Shown: positions 41,922-54,320 of the stretch, piece by piece | Numbering within the stretch: position 1 is the stretch's first letter | Layout: every line of letters begins with the position of its first letter | NCBI GenBank assembly: GCA_902609995.1 | Contig: CACLUD010000002.1 | Location: forward strand, 1-54,828 | DNA length: 54,828 bases | Source of the DNA: an uncultured Prochlorococcus sp. | Lineage (GTDB): Bacteria; Cyanobacteriota; Cyanobacteriia; PCC-6307; Cyanobiaceae | Reading direction: 5' to 3' | Notes under the pieces: generated by a model | What the model was told of the DNA's origin: nothing | Database searches by the model: none | Seen by the model: the letters and a program-made list of their open reading frames with translations, nothing else | Program-made: the position numbers and the translations under genes

Positions 41922-42119
41922 CTAAAAGGCAAGTTGTATTTGTTTTGGAAGCTCATTATTTTCCTGTATATTTTTAGTAGATTTTACATTTTTAAAGTTA
42001 CTAAAAAACTTTTTTTTAATTTTTATTGGAGCACTAGAGAATCTAGAATTAGCTCTTGAAAGTGAGTTCCATTCTTTTGGATTAAATGTAGCGTAGGGGG
42101 AAGAAGATAAAATTTTCAT
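41922..42119 (-). CDS. Small basic hypothetical protein (65 aa)
   Basis: Ser/Lys/Asn-rich, basic, no membrane segment. ATG 42119. No domain recognised. Confidence 0.4.
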   Translation of the reverse strand: MKILSSSPYATFNPKEWNSLSRANSRFSSAPIKIKKKFFSNFKNVKSTKNIQENNELPKQIQLAF

Positions 42120-42411
42120 TTCTAATAATACATCTGTACTAATATTAGTATAAAAATACTATTACGCAACTAATTAATTCTTTATGTCTTTATTTTGATA
42201 AAATAAAATTAAAATTATTTATCTTACTTAACTCTCTCATAAGATTTTTATATACTTCTTGGTATCAACAAAGACTAATTAATCCTTTATTTAAGCAATT
42301 CATAACCAATACCCTTAAAAACCCTTTTAGATAGTGAAATTTCTTGAAATTAATATTGACAAGTTATTTTGCCATAAAGCTCCTATAAAAAGTAAAGTTA
42401 TTTATTAAATA

Positions 42412-42720
42412 ATGCTTTTAAGTACTCAAAAAAGATTAAAAATCCAGGAAATAGTTAAAAGAATATCTTTAGATAAAGAAGTCTCGTTAAAAGAAAGAAT
42501 ATTTGTTGAAAAATACGCAAAACACAGCTCAACAATATCTCTTTGGTTAAAAAAAGCAAATAGCATCAGAAGACATGGAAGAAAAAGCGAAGATAGTCTT
42601 AATGGGCTAATTCAATCGCTAGGAATTGATGGATTAGAAGGAGAGAATCATTTCAATCCAAATAAAGATGATATTTCTGACTGGTTTGGAGGTTCACCTG
42701 ATTGGATTAAAAGGAGCTAG
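42412..42720 (+). CDS. Conserved hypothetical protein (102 aa)
   Basis: Basic helical N-terminus (MLLSTQKRLKIQEIVKRI) and an acidic/aromatic C-terminus (PNKDDISDWFGGSPDWIKRS). ATG 42412. Possibly nucleic acid binding from charge, but no motif. The next gene, on the minus strand, converges. Confidence 0.55.
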   Translation: MLLSTQKRLKIQEIVKRISLDKEVSLKERIFVEKYAKHSSTISLWLKKANSIRRHGRKSEDSLNGLIQSLGIDGLEGENHFNPNKDDISDWFGGSPDWIKRS

Positions 42721-42735
42721 AAAATCATTTAATCT

Positions 42736-42849
42736 CTAACTTATCCATGCATTAGAGAATAAATAAACACTAAAACCTGATATGATCCCCCAGAAAATCC
42801 AAGGGAGTAACTTTATAGGGAACAAGTATTTGTTAGTAAATGTATTCAT
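42736..42849 (-). CDS. Single-helix microprotein (37 aa)
   Basis: MNTFTNKYLFPIKLLPWIFWGIISGFSVYLF then a short end. One membrane helix with a Trp-Ile-Phe-Trp core. No family recognised. Confidence 0.45.
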   Translation of the reverse strand: MNTFTNKYLFPIKLLPWIFWGIISGFSVYLFSNAWIS

Positions 42850-43009
42850 AAAATAATCTAATATCTAACTAGATTATTTGTAATTTTGAATATTGAAAAT
42901 AGGTTTAATTGCTCTAATCACCCAAAATGAATGATATGAATATTAAACAAGTAAATAATGTACTTAAAATATATAGGAAAATTAGCGCAGTTTATCTCAA
43001 GCTCATAAA

Positions 43010-43150
43010 TTAAGCAGCTATCTTTTCATTATTAACTTCAAAATCAATTTTCTTCATATTTTGTTCATTTGAATTATCCCAATATTTAATTAGTCTTTCT
43101 AACTCATTAATTCTTTTTTTAGCATTGGCAATCTTTTCAGTTGAAGTCAT
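43010..43150 (-). CDS. Small helical protein (46 aa)
   Basis: MTSTEKIANAKKRINELERLIKYWDN, a charged amphipathic helix with Leu spacing that could form a short coiled coil. Function unknown. Confidence 0.5.
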   Translation of the reverse strand: MTSTEKIANAKKRINELERLIKYWDNSNEQNMKKIDFEVNNEKIAA

Positions 43151-43305
43151 TTAAAAAATTTAGCTATTTAAAATATGCATTAAAAAAATTTTTTTTCAAT
43201 ACTTAATTTTGATTTGCTTAAACTTTAAAAATATTAATTATTAGTTAAAAGTTTAAACACCTAGTATTTAAGTAATTATACTTAATAATAGAGATTGAGC
43301 TTTTT

Positions 43306-43815
43306 ATGAAAAATTTGAATTCATTTATTCTAAACAATACGGTTAAGATCCTTGATTTTGTTTATTCAGATAGGCATTTGCAGAGATTTTGGGTATTAGA
43401 AGTTATTGCAAGGTCTCCTTATTTTGCTTTTCTTTCTGTTCTTCATTTCAAAGAATCACTTGGATTAAAAAATGACATCACAATGTTTTTGATGAAAGAA
43501 CATTTTTACCAAGCCATTAATGAGACGGAGCATTTAAAAGAAATGGAAAAAAGAGGAGGTGATAAGTTTTGGATTGACAGGTTTTTAGCAAGGCACCTTG
43601 TACTTGTCTATTACTGGATCATGGTTTTTTATTATTTCTGTTCTCCAAGAAATGCTTATGACGTAAATATCAAAATTGAAGAGCATGCATTTAATACTTA
43701 TACAAAGTACCTAAAAGATCACCCTGAAGATCAAAAGATAAAAGAAATTGCACAAGACGAACTTAATCACGTTGAAGAACTTAATGAAGCCTTAGCGATG
43801 ATAACTCAATCCTAA
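43306..43815 (+). CDS. Plastoquinol terminal oxidase (alternative oxidase family, PTOX)
   Basis: Oxidises plastoquinol and reduces oxygen to water, relieving over-reduction in the photosynthetic chain. The di-iron ligands are all present: Glu32 (VLEVIAR), Glu73 and His76 (NETEH), Glu125 (IEEHAF), Glu152 and His155 (DELNH). FWVLEVIARSPYFAFLSVLHFKESLG matches the family helix. 169 residues, close to other Prochlorococcus PTOX proteins. Single gene. Confidence 0.93.
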   Translation: MKNLNSFILNNTVKILDFVYSDRHLQRFWVLEVIARSPYFAFLSVLHFKESLGLKNDITMFLMKEHFYQAINETEHLKEMEKRGGDKFWIDRFLARHLVLVYYWIMVFYYFCSPRNAYDVNIKIEEHAFNTYTKYLKDHPEDQKIKEIAQDELNHVEELNEALAMITQS

Positions 43816-44246
43816 TTTAAGACTGAAAAATCAAGAAAAAATACTGCAAACATTATCGAAGAAGCAATCAAGCTAATTCCGATAATCAATGAGACATAGC
43901 CTTTTCGCCTAGGCAATTTATAAAAGAGCACTCCAATTACAATTGCGATTATTACGGCAAAAAATATTACGACTTTTTCAGTTAAAGAATTTAGGTGGAG
44001 TATTAAATTTGTACTTTCAAAGAATTTTAGATAATCAGATAAAAATACTTCGCCTTCAATTTTTTTAAAATATAAGAATGCACTTATCAGAGCAGAACTT
44101 AATAAAGAAAAGACTGCAAGAGCGCTAACTGGCTTAGTAAGTCTATTTATTGTTCTATTGAAACTTACTAGCAGACTTAATATAAGTAAAGCCATACCCA
44201 TTGGTATCAAGGGGATTAAGATAGAAATGTTTATGGAATTTTCCAC
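43812..44246 (-). CDS. Membrane protein resembling an NdhF N-terminus (144 aa)
   Basis: Four predicted helices (about residues 8-30, 38-60, 90-112, 118-140). Begins NISILIPLIPMGMALLIL, like the start of NdhF/NuoL-type antiporter subunits, but far shorter than NdhF. May be a stand-alone short subunit or an unrelated membrane protein. It overlaps the PTOX stop by four bases on the other strand. Confidence 0.55.
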   Translation of the reverse strand: MENSINISILIPLIPMGMALLILSLLVSFNRTINRLTKPVSALAVFSLLSSALISAFLYFKKIEGEVFLSDYLKFFESTNLILHLNSLTEKVVIFFAVIIAIVIGVLFYKLPRRKGYVSLIIGISLIASSIMFAVFFLDFSVLN

Positions 44247-44393
44247 GAAAGAATTTTAAATTCATTTTAATTTTATAATATTCAAAGACCTAATTTAACC
44301 ACCTAAGATTTATATAAAATTTTTTTTATGTATATAGTACCTATTGATTTCTGTGTCAGTTGATACGAAAATTAAAATACTAACGACAAAGCC

Positions 44394-44495
44394 ATGCTTA
44401 CAATTTCTGAAATTCTTCTTGCAAGTGCAATTTTTCTTGGAATAGTATATTGGGAGGTTCAATTTCTATACTCCAAAACTACTGCTGTTAAATGA
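44394..44495 (+). CDS. Single-helix microprotein (33 aa)
   Basis: MLTISEILLASAIFLGIVYWEVQFLY then a polar end. Layout recalls small photosystem or cytochrome b6f subunits, but it matches none that I know. ATG 44394. Confidence 0.45.
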   Translation: MLTISEILLASAIFLGIVYWEVQFLYSKTTAVK

Positions 44496-44617
44496 TTTCT
44501 CTGCGAATAAAAGGCAAAACATCAGATTAAAATAAATTTAAATAAAATTTAAGAATTCAAACAAACAAAAAAAGCTTTAAATATGAGAGAATAAACACAT
44601 CTTTTTACAGTGGGCAA

Positions 44618-44755
44618 ATGAGCGAAGTAAAAACTCAAGAAATCGATTCTACACAGCAACAACAACAACAGCAGCAGCAATCATACCAAGACAGTAATAT
44701 TTATTCTGCGGAAACAGAACAACTTTATTTAAAAATGAAAGAAGGGTGGCTTTAA
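44618..44755 (+). CDS. Small poly-glutamine protein (45 aa)
   Basis: Nine consecutive Gln (residues 13-21) encoded by a CAA/CAG tract, flanked by charged helices ending EQLYLKMKEGWL. The tract is a likely length-variable site. The flanking codon use and stop position argue for a real gene. Function unknown. Confidence 0.55.
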   Translation: MSEVKTQEIDSTQQQQQQQQQSYQDSNIYSAETEQLYLKMKEGWL

Positions 44756-44889
44756 TATCCTCCACTATTGAAATAAATTTTTAACGAAAATTAATATACC
44801 TTGGTTGGTCAAATAAAATAATTTTTAGAAACAATCGCTACTTTTTTTTTAATATAAGCGATTAAATTTTAAAAAGAATAAAAAAAAAA

Positions 44890-45024
44890 TTGTTTAAGAA
44901 ACTCAAACAGTTAGAAAAATTAAATGGAAGAATTGCTATGGGAGGTTTAGTTTATTTATTATTTACAAAATTATTCTCTAGTCATACTGATGTCCTTGAT
45001 CAATTGAAATCTATTTTAATTTAA
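44890..45024 (+). CDS. Hli-like (chlorophyll-binding motif) microprotein (44 aa)
   Basis: Contains LEKLNGRIAMGGLVYLLFTKL, matching the E-x-x-NGR-x-AM-x-G helix of high-light-inducible (Hli/CAB) proteins, whose Glu, Asn/His and Arg bind chlorophyll. There is no ATG; TTG 44890 gives a short basic lead-in. Shorter than most Hli proteins, but the motif is well placed. Likely a thylakoid single-helix protein for photoprotection. Confidence 0.65.
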   Translation: MFKKLKQLEKLNGRIAMGGLVYLLFTKLFSSHTDVLDQLKSILI

Positions 45025-45244
45025 AGATCAGTTACATTTTTTTACAGCCATATTTCTTTTAATCTAATCATCATTCAAAGATATAAAAATTTGAATAGCT
45101 TCGTAATTATTTCTAATTTAAATAGTTTGACTTTTTTATTTAAAATTTATATTTTTCACATGATTAGGAGAATAAATACTACTCATAAAGTAAAACCAAA
45201 ATACACCCTTTATAGTATATTTGTACTATCAAGGATACTATACT

Positions 45245-45499
45245 ATGGCCTCTTCGGAAACTTATGAATTTCTTTTCGTTAAGCCTGGTGATCATGTAGT
45301 AATTAAAAATGAAAAGCCTCCAGGTAATACACAAAACGGTCTTCAGGAATATTGGATTGGGCAAGTTATTAACTGTATAGGAGGAGCAAGAAATCCAAAT
45401 TCATGGACGTTGTTTCAGGTGGCAGACATTGATAATGGAGAGATCATAATAATCAATGCAGATACTGTAGAAAGGATATTAAAAACAGCTGAGAATTAA
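45245..45499 (+). CDS. DUF3104 family protein (84 aa)
   Basis: DUF3104, a picocyanobacterial family: FLFVKPGDHVVIKNEKPPG, YWIGQVINCIGGARNP and TLFQVADIDNGEIIIINADTVERIL. ATG 45245 is the preferred start over an upstream TTG. Beta-barrel-like small protein; function unknown. Confidence 0.8.
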   Translation: MASSETYEFLFVKPGDHVVIKNEKPPGNTQNGLQEYWIGQVINCIGGARNPNSWTLFQVADIDNGEIIIINADTVERILKTAEN

Positions 45500-45594
45500 C
45501 CTTCTCAAAGTCTAATAAAGCAATAACTCTATAAAGTTTCTAGTTATGAAAGATAAATAGAAGTAAGAAAAAATATTACGTATTAGAAAAATGA

Positions 45595-46485
45595 CTAGCC
45601 CAACTCTAAACAAGCAAGGCCGTATACCTGATTCATTGGGCATGAAGGTTGAATTCCTTTATACATTCTATAAGTTTGTGAAATTTCTTTAAAACCCATG
45701 CTAGATAAAAGATAATTTGCATAAGGATTGAGATTCGAACAGTCCAATAAGATTTGAGCTTCTAGATTCCTAACTAATTTTCTAATAAGCAATTCTGCCA
45801 AAGGAGGTGTATCAGCCAGAAGAGGGCCAATTCGCCAACCTTTATTATTATCTTGAAGCATACAAGGCCTAATCCTCCCAAAACCATGGCACATGCCATT
45901 ATTGTCAACAAGCGCACTAACATTTCCAAAAGAATTCTTCAGCCAATCGTTCAAGAAGTGAGGCCTAGGACTAGGTTCTCGTTGAGAATCATATATTAAA
46001 ACAGCTTCAGGGGGGATTTGGTTACCTGGAACAACACTAAAAGTATTATTATCATCTTTATAAAAATTTCCATTTGGTAAATCTTGAATGCCTTCTAATT
46101 TCCATCTATTTGTTATGGAGGATTTTTTAAAACCCCACGTTTGATAATCATCTAATCTGTTTGGGGCTGCTTCTAAACCAATACAACTAACATTTTTCAA
46201 ATAATCTAATGCATGTTTCCATAATCTCACTCCATAACCCATATTTCGGAATTCTTTTTTGACGATGAATAATCCTATAAATCCATAAGAAGAATTATAT
46301 TTAACACAAGCTATAGAGCCTATAGGATCGTTATCAAGACATCCAACCCATATCCCTTTTTTATCGGTATTTTTATAAATTGAGATGTCATCAAAGCCAG
46401 GAGCAAATCCCTCTAACCTAGCCCAATCAGTAACTTTCTGAATCTCATCATTAGATATTAGTCTGATTGAAAAATTTTTCTTCAT
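45595..46485 (-). CDS. GNAT-family acetyltransferase (296 aa)
   Basis: N-terminal GNAT domain: IGSIACVKYNSSYGFIGLFIVKKEFRNMGYGVRLWKHAL has the acetyl-CoA binding R-x-x-G-x-G-x-x-L motif. A second half (residues 150-296) matches the extra domain of YitH/HolE-type enzymes (QNDNKGWRIGPLLADTPPLAELL). Substrate unknown. Normal length. Confidence 0.85.
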   Translation of the reverse strand: MKKNFSIRLISNDEIQKVTDWARLEGFAPGFDDISIYKNTDKKGIWVGCLDNDPIGSIACVKYNSSYGFIGLFIVKKEFRNMGYGVRLWKHALDYLKNVSCIGLEAAPNRLDDYQTWGFKKSSITNRWKLEGIQDLPNGNFYKDDNNTFSVVPGNQIPPEAVLIYDSQREPSPRPHFLNDWLKNSFGNVSALVDNNGMCHGFGRIRPCMLQDNNKGWRIGPLLADTPPLAELLIRKLVRNLEAQILLDCSNLNPYANYLLSSMGFKEISQTYRMYKGIQPSCPMNQVYGLACLELG

Positions 46486-46572
46486 TAATAATATCTTAAC
46501 TACATAAAATAAGATTTTTAAGATTTAGAGGCAGTTAATTTAATCAATACTAAAGAAAAATATATTCTCGCT

Positions 46573-47154
46573 TCAAAGAATAAAAATAATAAAGCCACTC
46601 AATATTCCTGCGATATGTCCTGATAAGCTTATGCTTGGTAACAAAGAATAAACAATCCCTAAAGACAAAAAAACGGTCATTAATTTATAAATTTCATTGT
46701 TCTTTTTCAAGCCAATAAAAATATTCAAAATATATTCTTTCCCATAAAGAGAGGAAAGCAATATAAAGGAAAATGTACCAAATATAATTCCACTAAAACC
46801 AACCAACAAACGATTAGGATTATAAAATATAAAATTATCTACTGTAAATAAAAAAAAAGTCTGAATTGGTATTAATAAAATAATTAGATAAAGGAAAAGA
46901 AATATATTCTTCAAATTCAAATTTATAAAACAATACCTAACTACAATTATTCCAAATAAATTAGATAATAAATGATTAAAATCTTTATGAACGAAACTAT
47001 AGCTTAATATCCGATAAGGTTGAGTAATAAGATAACTCGACCAATAGGAAAGGTCTGAAACCAAGAAAAAGCGCTTGAAATTGATAATTACAAATAATAA
47101 AAAACATAAAAAAGAAGGAATAATAAATTGTGCTTCTTTTTTTATAATTTTCAA
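46573..47154 (-). CDS. Rhomboid-family intramembrane serine protease (193 aa)
   Basis: Six helices with the rhomboid catalytic dyad: Ser121 in GFSGIIFG and His180 in SGHIAG. The HxxxN element (HLLSN, residues 61-65) in helix 2 is also present. A short soluble N-terminus precedes the first helix. Likely cleaves membrane substrates; none inferred. Confidence 0.88.
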   Translation of the reverse strand: MKIIKKEAQFIIPSFLCFLLFVIINFKRFFLVSDLSYWSSYLITQPYRILSYSFVHKDFNHLLSNLFGIIVVRYCFINLNLKNIFLFLYLIILLIPIQTFFLFTVDNFIFYNPNRLLVGFSGIIFGTFSFILLSSLYGKEYILNIFIGLKKNNEIYKLMTVFLSLGIVYSLLPSISLSGHIAGILSGFIIFIL

Positions 47155-47273
47155 AATAAGATTTAATATTAATATTATTTATAAAAAATAATAAAGCCTT
47201 ATTTGTTTAAATAATTTATCGATATTTAATATTATTAATCTGATATATTAACTATCATATAAAAATTTTCTAG

Positions 47274-48665
47274 ATGAATATTTTAGATAAATCGTATAAA
47301 TCAAATATTGAGGAATTAAAAAATAAAGTAATTACCGGTCAAACAGAAAGTATAAGTTGGAGGATCCAGCAGATTAGGAAGGTTTCTCAACTTTTAGATG
47401 AGAATAAAAAAGAAATAATCAAAGCTCTTTTCCTTGATCTAGGTAAATCAGAACTTGAAGCTCTTTCAGAAATACTCTTAATTAAAGAAGAAATTTCTCT
47501 AATAAAGAAGAATCTTAGATTATGGATGCGACCAAAAAAGGTAAAAACGCCAATATATCTTTTCCCATCATTCTCAAAAGTAATCTACGAACCTTTAGGT
47601 TGTGTATTGATTTTAGGGCCATATAATTATCCTTTATTGTATCTCTTAAAACCCCTCGTAAATATTTTTTCTTCGGGAAATACTGCTGTAATAAAACCGT
47701 CAGAAAAATGTTCTTCTACATCTAAACTAATCAAAAAATTAACTGATAAATATTTCCAAAAAGATATTTTGTTAACGATTGAGGGAGATTATAAAGAGTC
47801 AATAAAACTGGTAGAACAAAATTTCGATCATATTTTTTTTACAGGAAGTACTGAAACGGGAAAATCTATTATGAAATCAGCTGCAACTAACTTAACTCCT
47901 TTAACTTTGGAACTTAGTGGAACAAATCCAGTAATTATTTTCAAAAATGCAAATTTAGAAATTGCAGCAAAAAGAATTGTATGGGGCAAATTTTTCAATT
48001 CAGGCCAATCATGTATGGCGCCTAATCATATATTTGTTGAGAAAGAAATTGAAAATCAATTAGTTAAAGAGTTAAAGAAATTTATAAATATTTTTTATGG
48101 AGAAGATCCAATAATCTCCAAAAACTTATCTAAATTGCAAAAAAACCAATTTTCTATAACCTCAGAACTTCTCAAAAAATATAAAAAGGAGAAACGTATT
48201 TTGTTTGGAGGAACTTGTAGTAAAAAAAGAATGAAGATATCACCCACAATTTTAAAAGTAAAATTACACGATAAAAATATTATTCAAAAAGAATTATTTA
48301 GCTCCCTTCTTCCAGTTATTGGGATTGAAAATAAAGATTCGGCATTAAAAAAAATTAATCAAGCCTCAAAGCCCTTAGCAATATATATTTTTGGAGGAAA
48401 CAAAAAAATCCATGATCATATTTCTAAAGTTACAAGCTCTGGCACCATTTGTATTAACGATGTTATGTTGCCTGTACTTATTCCAAATTTGCCATTTGGA
48501 GGAGTTGGAGAAAGTGGAATGGGTAAATTTCATGGAGAGGAAGGATTTAAGAATTTTTCAAATCAAAAATCCATAACTTATAAAGGGTTTTTATTTGATT
48601 TTAATTTTAGATACCCTCCTTATAAGAAAGTAATGAAAATTATAAAATTTATTTTTAAGATTTAA
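47274..48665 (+). CDS. Aldehyde dehydrogenase family protein (463 aa)
   Basis: NAD(P)-dependent aldehyde oxidation. Key residues are in place: Asn118 (GPYNYP), Glu213 (LELSG), nucleophilic Cys247 (NSGQSCMAP), the FTGS cofactor motif (189-192) and a C-terminal hydrophobic tail. Matches class 3 (fatty-aldehyde) ALDHs. Single gene. In cyanobacteria it may act on aldehydes of hydrocarbon metabolism. Confidence 0.9.
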   Translation: MNILDKSYKSNIEELKNKVITGQTESISWRIQQIRKVSQLLDENKKEIIKALFLDLGKSELEALSEILLIKEEISLIKKNLRLWMRPKKVKTPIYLFPSFSKVIYEPLGCVLILGPYNYPLLYLLKPLVNIFSSGNTAVIKPSEKCSSTSKLIKKLTDKYFQKDILLTIEGDYKESIKLVEQNFDHIFFTGSTETGKSIMKSAATNLTPLTLELSGTNPVIIFKNANLEIAAKRIVWGKFFNSGQSCMAPNHIFVEKEIENQLVKELKKFINIFYGEDPIISKNLSKLQKNQFSITSELLKKYKKEKRILFGGTCSKKRMKISPTILKVKLHDKNIIQKELFSSLLPVIGIENKDSALKKINQASKPLAIYIFGGNKKIHDHISKVTSSGTICINDVMLPVLIPNLPFGGVGESGMGKFHGEEGFKNFSNQKSITYKGFLFDFNFRYPPYKKVMKIIKFIFKI

Positions 48666-48737
48666 ATTAATTAATTTGGTTTCAAAAGTCTAGCGATTTT
48701 AAATACAGAGATTATCTTTAAGAAAATAGATAAATTA

Positions 48738-49499
48738 ATGAAATTAACGTTTATTTTATTTGCCTTCATTATTAGTTTTTTCAATCCTAATTTTATAAAG
48801 GCTGAAGAAATTATTGATTCATCAAATAATCAAATTGAAAATACTACGAAGGTAAAATCAACTAATAATGAAATATCAGACATTAAAAAAATTCATATAG
48901 TAAAAGTGGGCGATACGATTACAAGTATCTCAAATCTTTATTCAATAAAAAAAGATTTCATTATTAAATTAAATAATTTAAAAGATGAAAATTATATATA
49001 TGTAGGACAGAATCTAAAAATTTATGATTCTAGTCAAGAAAGTAAACCTAATAAGGATATAAATAATAAATATCATCTCGTCAAAAAAGGGGAGAGCCTT
49101 ACAGAAATCTCTACTAAATATGGTTTAAACTTTAAAGAACTTATTGAAATTAACAATCTCAAGAATCCAGATTCATTAGAAGTTGGTTCGAAATTATTTT
49201 TAAGTGAAAAGAATATCAATAATCAAGAAGTTAATACTTCACTTAAAGAAGAAAAGGTTATTCAATTTATAAGTAAAGAGAGTAAAAAATATGGTCCTTT
49301 AACAACTCAACAAACCGAATTAGAAGAAGGAAGTGGTAGAAAAATTTTGAACGCTCTAAATCAAAATAATAAAAAGGTTATTATCTCCATAAAGTGTGAA
49401 ACAAAAGAATTAGACGTAAGAATTCCCGGAAGAAAATGGAGAGGGTGGAATCCCGCTAAAGAAAAATTTGAAAAAAATCTAATAAATGATTTCTGCTAA
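48738..49499 (+). CDS. LysM-domain peptidoglycan-binding protein (253 aa)
   Basis: Signal peptide (residues 1-22, ending KAEE), then two LysM repeats: IHIVKVGDTITSISNLYSI (52-96) and YHLVKKGESLTEISTKYGL (111-156). A C-terminal region with Cys follows (ISIKCETKELDVRIPGRKWRGW). Exported and likely bound to peptidoglycan. Single gene. Confidence 0.88.
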   Translation: MKLTFILFAFIISFFNPNFIKAEEIIDSSNNQIENTTKVKSTNNEISDIKKIHIVKVGDTITSISNLYSIKKDFIIKLNNLKDENYIYVGQNLKIYDSSQESKPNKDINNKYHLVKKGESLTEISTKYGLNFKELIEINNLKNPDSLEVGSKLFLSEKNINNQEVNTSLKEEKVIQFISKESKKYGPLTTQQTELEEGSGRKILNALNQNNKKVIISIKCETKELDVRIPGRKWRGWNPAKEKFEKNLINDFC

Positions 49500-49579
49500 T
49501 CATTTTGATTAATATGTGTGAATAATTTTTCTTTGGACATCCCTTGTAAGGTATTGTCTTATTAGTTAGATTTAAATTA

Positions 49580-49789
49580 ATGGCAATTTCAAGAGGAGAT
49601 CTTGTAAGAGTTAAAAGACCAGAATCATACTGGTACAACGAAATTGGCAAAGTTGCTTCAGTAGATACAACCGGTATCAAGTATAACTGTGTAGTCAGAT
49701 TTGAAAAGGTGAATTATGCGGGAATAAGTGGAACAGAAGGAGGAGCAAATACAAATAATTTTGCCGAAAATGAATTAGAGAAAGCCTAG
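49580..49789 (+). CDS. psaE: Photosystem I subunit PsaE
   Basis: Stromal (cytoplasmic) subunit of photosystem I that supports ferredoxin docking. [65 protein letters not shown] matches the SH3-like PsaE family along its whole 69 residues. Four bases separate it from mutM. Confidence 0.96.
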   Translation: MAISRGDLVRVKRPESYWYNEIGKVASVDTTGIKYNCVVRFEKVNYAGISGTEGGANTNNFAENELEKA

Positions 49790-49793
49790 AGAT

Positions 49794-50672
49794 TTGCCTG
49801 AGTTACCAGAAGTTGAAACTGTTAGAAGAGGTTTAGAACAAAAACTCAAGAATTTTATTATCAAAAGAGTTGAGATCTGCAGAGAGTCAACTGTTGCATA
49901 TCCCATCGATAAAAAATACTTTATTGAAGGTCTTCAAAACTCACTTATATATAAATGGAACAGAAGAGGTAAATATTTAATCGCGGAGCTAAAGAAAACT
50001 CAAATTAATAATATTAATGCAAATGAAATATCATTTGTAAATAATGGAGTTCTCGTTGTTCATTTAAGAATGACCGGTTATTTCACTTTTAATAAAATTA
50101 TTACAAATCCGTGTAAACACACAAGAATAAGGCTTTTTGATAGTAATAACAACGAGCTTAGATATATTGATGTAAGGAGTTTTGGGCAAATGTGGTGGGT
50201 TAGAGACGGATTATTGCCAAACAATATTATTAAAGGGTTAGGATCATTAGGACCTGAGCCATTTTCTGAAAACTTTAATCTCAATCATCTGACAAAAGCA
50301 ATATCAAACAAAACAAGATCTATAAAATCTATTTTATTAGATCAAACAATCATTGCCGGAATAGGTAACATATATGCAGATGAAAGTCTCTACTCAGCTG
50401 GTATATTGCCTTTTAGAGAGGCTAGAACAATAAAAGAAAATGAATTAAAAAAACTTAAAAAAGCAATCGTCGAGGTTTTAAAAAAAAGTATTGGTGCAGG
50501 GGGAACAACCTTTAGTGACTTTAGAGACTTAGAGGGTGACAATGGCAATTTTGGATTACAAACCAATGTTTATAGAAGAACTGGTAAAAAATGTCGTCAA
50601 TGCAAAAATTTAATTGAGAGACAGAAAATCTCAGGAAGAAGTACACATTGGTGTCGTAAATGTCAGAAGTAA
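49794..50672 (+). CDS. mutM: Formamidopyrimidine-DNA glycosylase
   Basis: Removes oxidised purines (8-oxoG) from [17 protein letters not shown] at the start (Pro2 is the catalytic amine), a [10 protein letters not shown]-type motif, and the C-terminal zinc finger [26 protein letters not shown]. Start TTG at 49794 is the only one giving the conserved N-terminus. 292 aa, normal length. Likely co-transcribed with psaE. Confidence 0.95.
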   Translation: MPELPEVETVRRGLEQKLKNFIIKRVEICRESTVAYPIDKKYFIEGLQNSLIYKWNRRGKYLIAELKKTQINNINANEISFVNNGVLVVHLRMTGYFTFNKIITNPCKHTRIRLFDSNNNELRYIDVRSFGQMWWVRDGLLPNNIIKGLGSLGPEPFSENFNLNHLTKAISNKTRSIKSILLDQTIIAGIGNIYADESLYSAGILPFREARTIKENELKKLKKAIVEVLKKSIGAGGTTFSDFRDLEGDNGNFGLQTNVYRRTGKKCRQCKNLIERQKISGRSTHWCRKCQK

Positions 50673-50673
50673 A

Positions 50674-50712
50674 AAAGGGCTTACTTTGAAAAAAGTAAAC
50701 CCCTTAAAAAAT
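50674..50712. terminator. Bidirectional terminator between mutM and 5S rRNA
   Basis: AAGGG-TTACTT pairs with AAGTAA-CCCCTT around 50675-50706 with a small internal mismatch; T-rich tails exist on both strands. It ends mutM on the plus strand and the rRNA operon on the minus strand. Confidence 0.7.
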
Positions 50713-50716
50713 TTTT

Positions 50717-50834
50717 ACCTGGCATTGAGCTATTTTCTCAAGGGGCTACCCCCTAAATATTTTCGCCGCTGATGCGTTTCACAACCGAGTTCGAGATGGA
50801 TCGGAGTGGTTCCACATCGCCATGAACACCAGGA
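50717..50834 (-). rRNA. rrf: 5S rRNA
   Basis: Minus-strand sequence opens CCTGGTGTTCATGGCG and ends GCTCAATGCCAGG, so the 5' and 3' ends pair as in 5S. Conserved ACCACTCCGATCCATC and CGAACTCGG segments are present. Last gene of the operon; ends at the terminator by mutM. Confidence 0.9.
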
Positions 50835-50840
50835 TAGTAT

Positions 50841-50860
50841 GAACCTTGAGAACTGCATAG
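50841..50860 (-). other. 23S processing stem, 3' arm
   Basis: The minus-strand segment just after 23S (GCAGTTCTCAAGGTTC is its core) is complementary, with one mismatch, to the segment at 53878-53897 just before 23S. The arms would close a long stem around the 23S precursor, the usual RNase III processing substrate. Confidence 0.65.
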
Positions 50861-50896
50861 AAAATATAAATTGAAGACAATAAATTAAGTTTATTT

Positions 50897-53769
<2,873 letters not shown>

Positions 53770-53877
53770 CAATAACTTCAATAATTGAAGCATCAGCTTA
53801 ATAGAATTGTTATTTAATGCATAAGCACAAATAATAAATCTGCATCATTAAAGATGCTTATTGTCTTCAAAAATAAT

Positions 53878-53897
53878 CTATGCAGTTGTCAAGGTTC
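53878..53897 (-). other. 23S processing stem, 5' arm
   Basis: On the minus strand GAACCTTGACAACTGC pairs with the arm at 50841-50860 (one internal mismatch), placing 23S within a stem for precursor processing. Confidence 0.65.
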
Positions 53898-54043
53898 TCT
53901 GAAAACAATGAAAAAATTCAATGAGTCCAGCATCTTATTTATTGAATAAAATAGGAAGCTAGATTCGCTCAGAGCAAATTAGGACACGACTCAAAACAAT
54001 TTTCCTCTTTAAATATTAAATATATGTAAGAGGCGGTATTCAG

Positions 54044-54116
54044 TGGAGGTAAGCGGACTCGAACCGCTGACATCCTGCTTGCAAAGCAGGCGCTCTACCA
54101 ACTGAGCTATACCCCC
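54044..54116 (-). tRNA. tRNA-Ala (UGC)
   Basis: Minus-strand cloverleaf of 73 nt: acceptor GGGGGTA/TACCTCC, D arm GCTCAGTTGG, anticodon loop TTTGCAA with anticodon TGC, and TPsiC arm GGTTCGAGTCC. It lies in the 16S-23S spacer after tRNA-Ile. Confidence 0.96.
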
Positions 54117-54128
54117 AACATAGAGATA

Positions 54129-54202
<74 letters not shown>

Positions 54203-54320
54203 AGGAAAAAGTGATGGGTGTGACCTAGAAAAAACTTAGAAACTGAAATTCTTAAAAAAAGAATCTGAGATACCGATCGACCTAAGGTGACAAAATTAAT
54301 ATTTACATTTTGTTGTCTCC

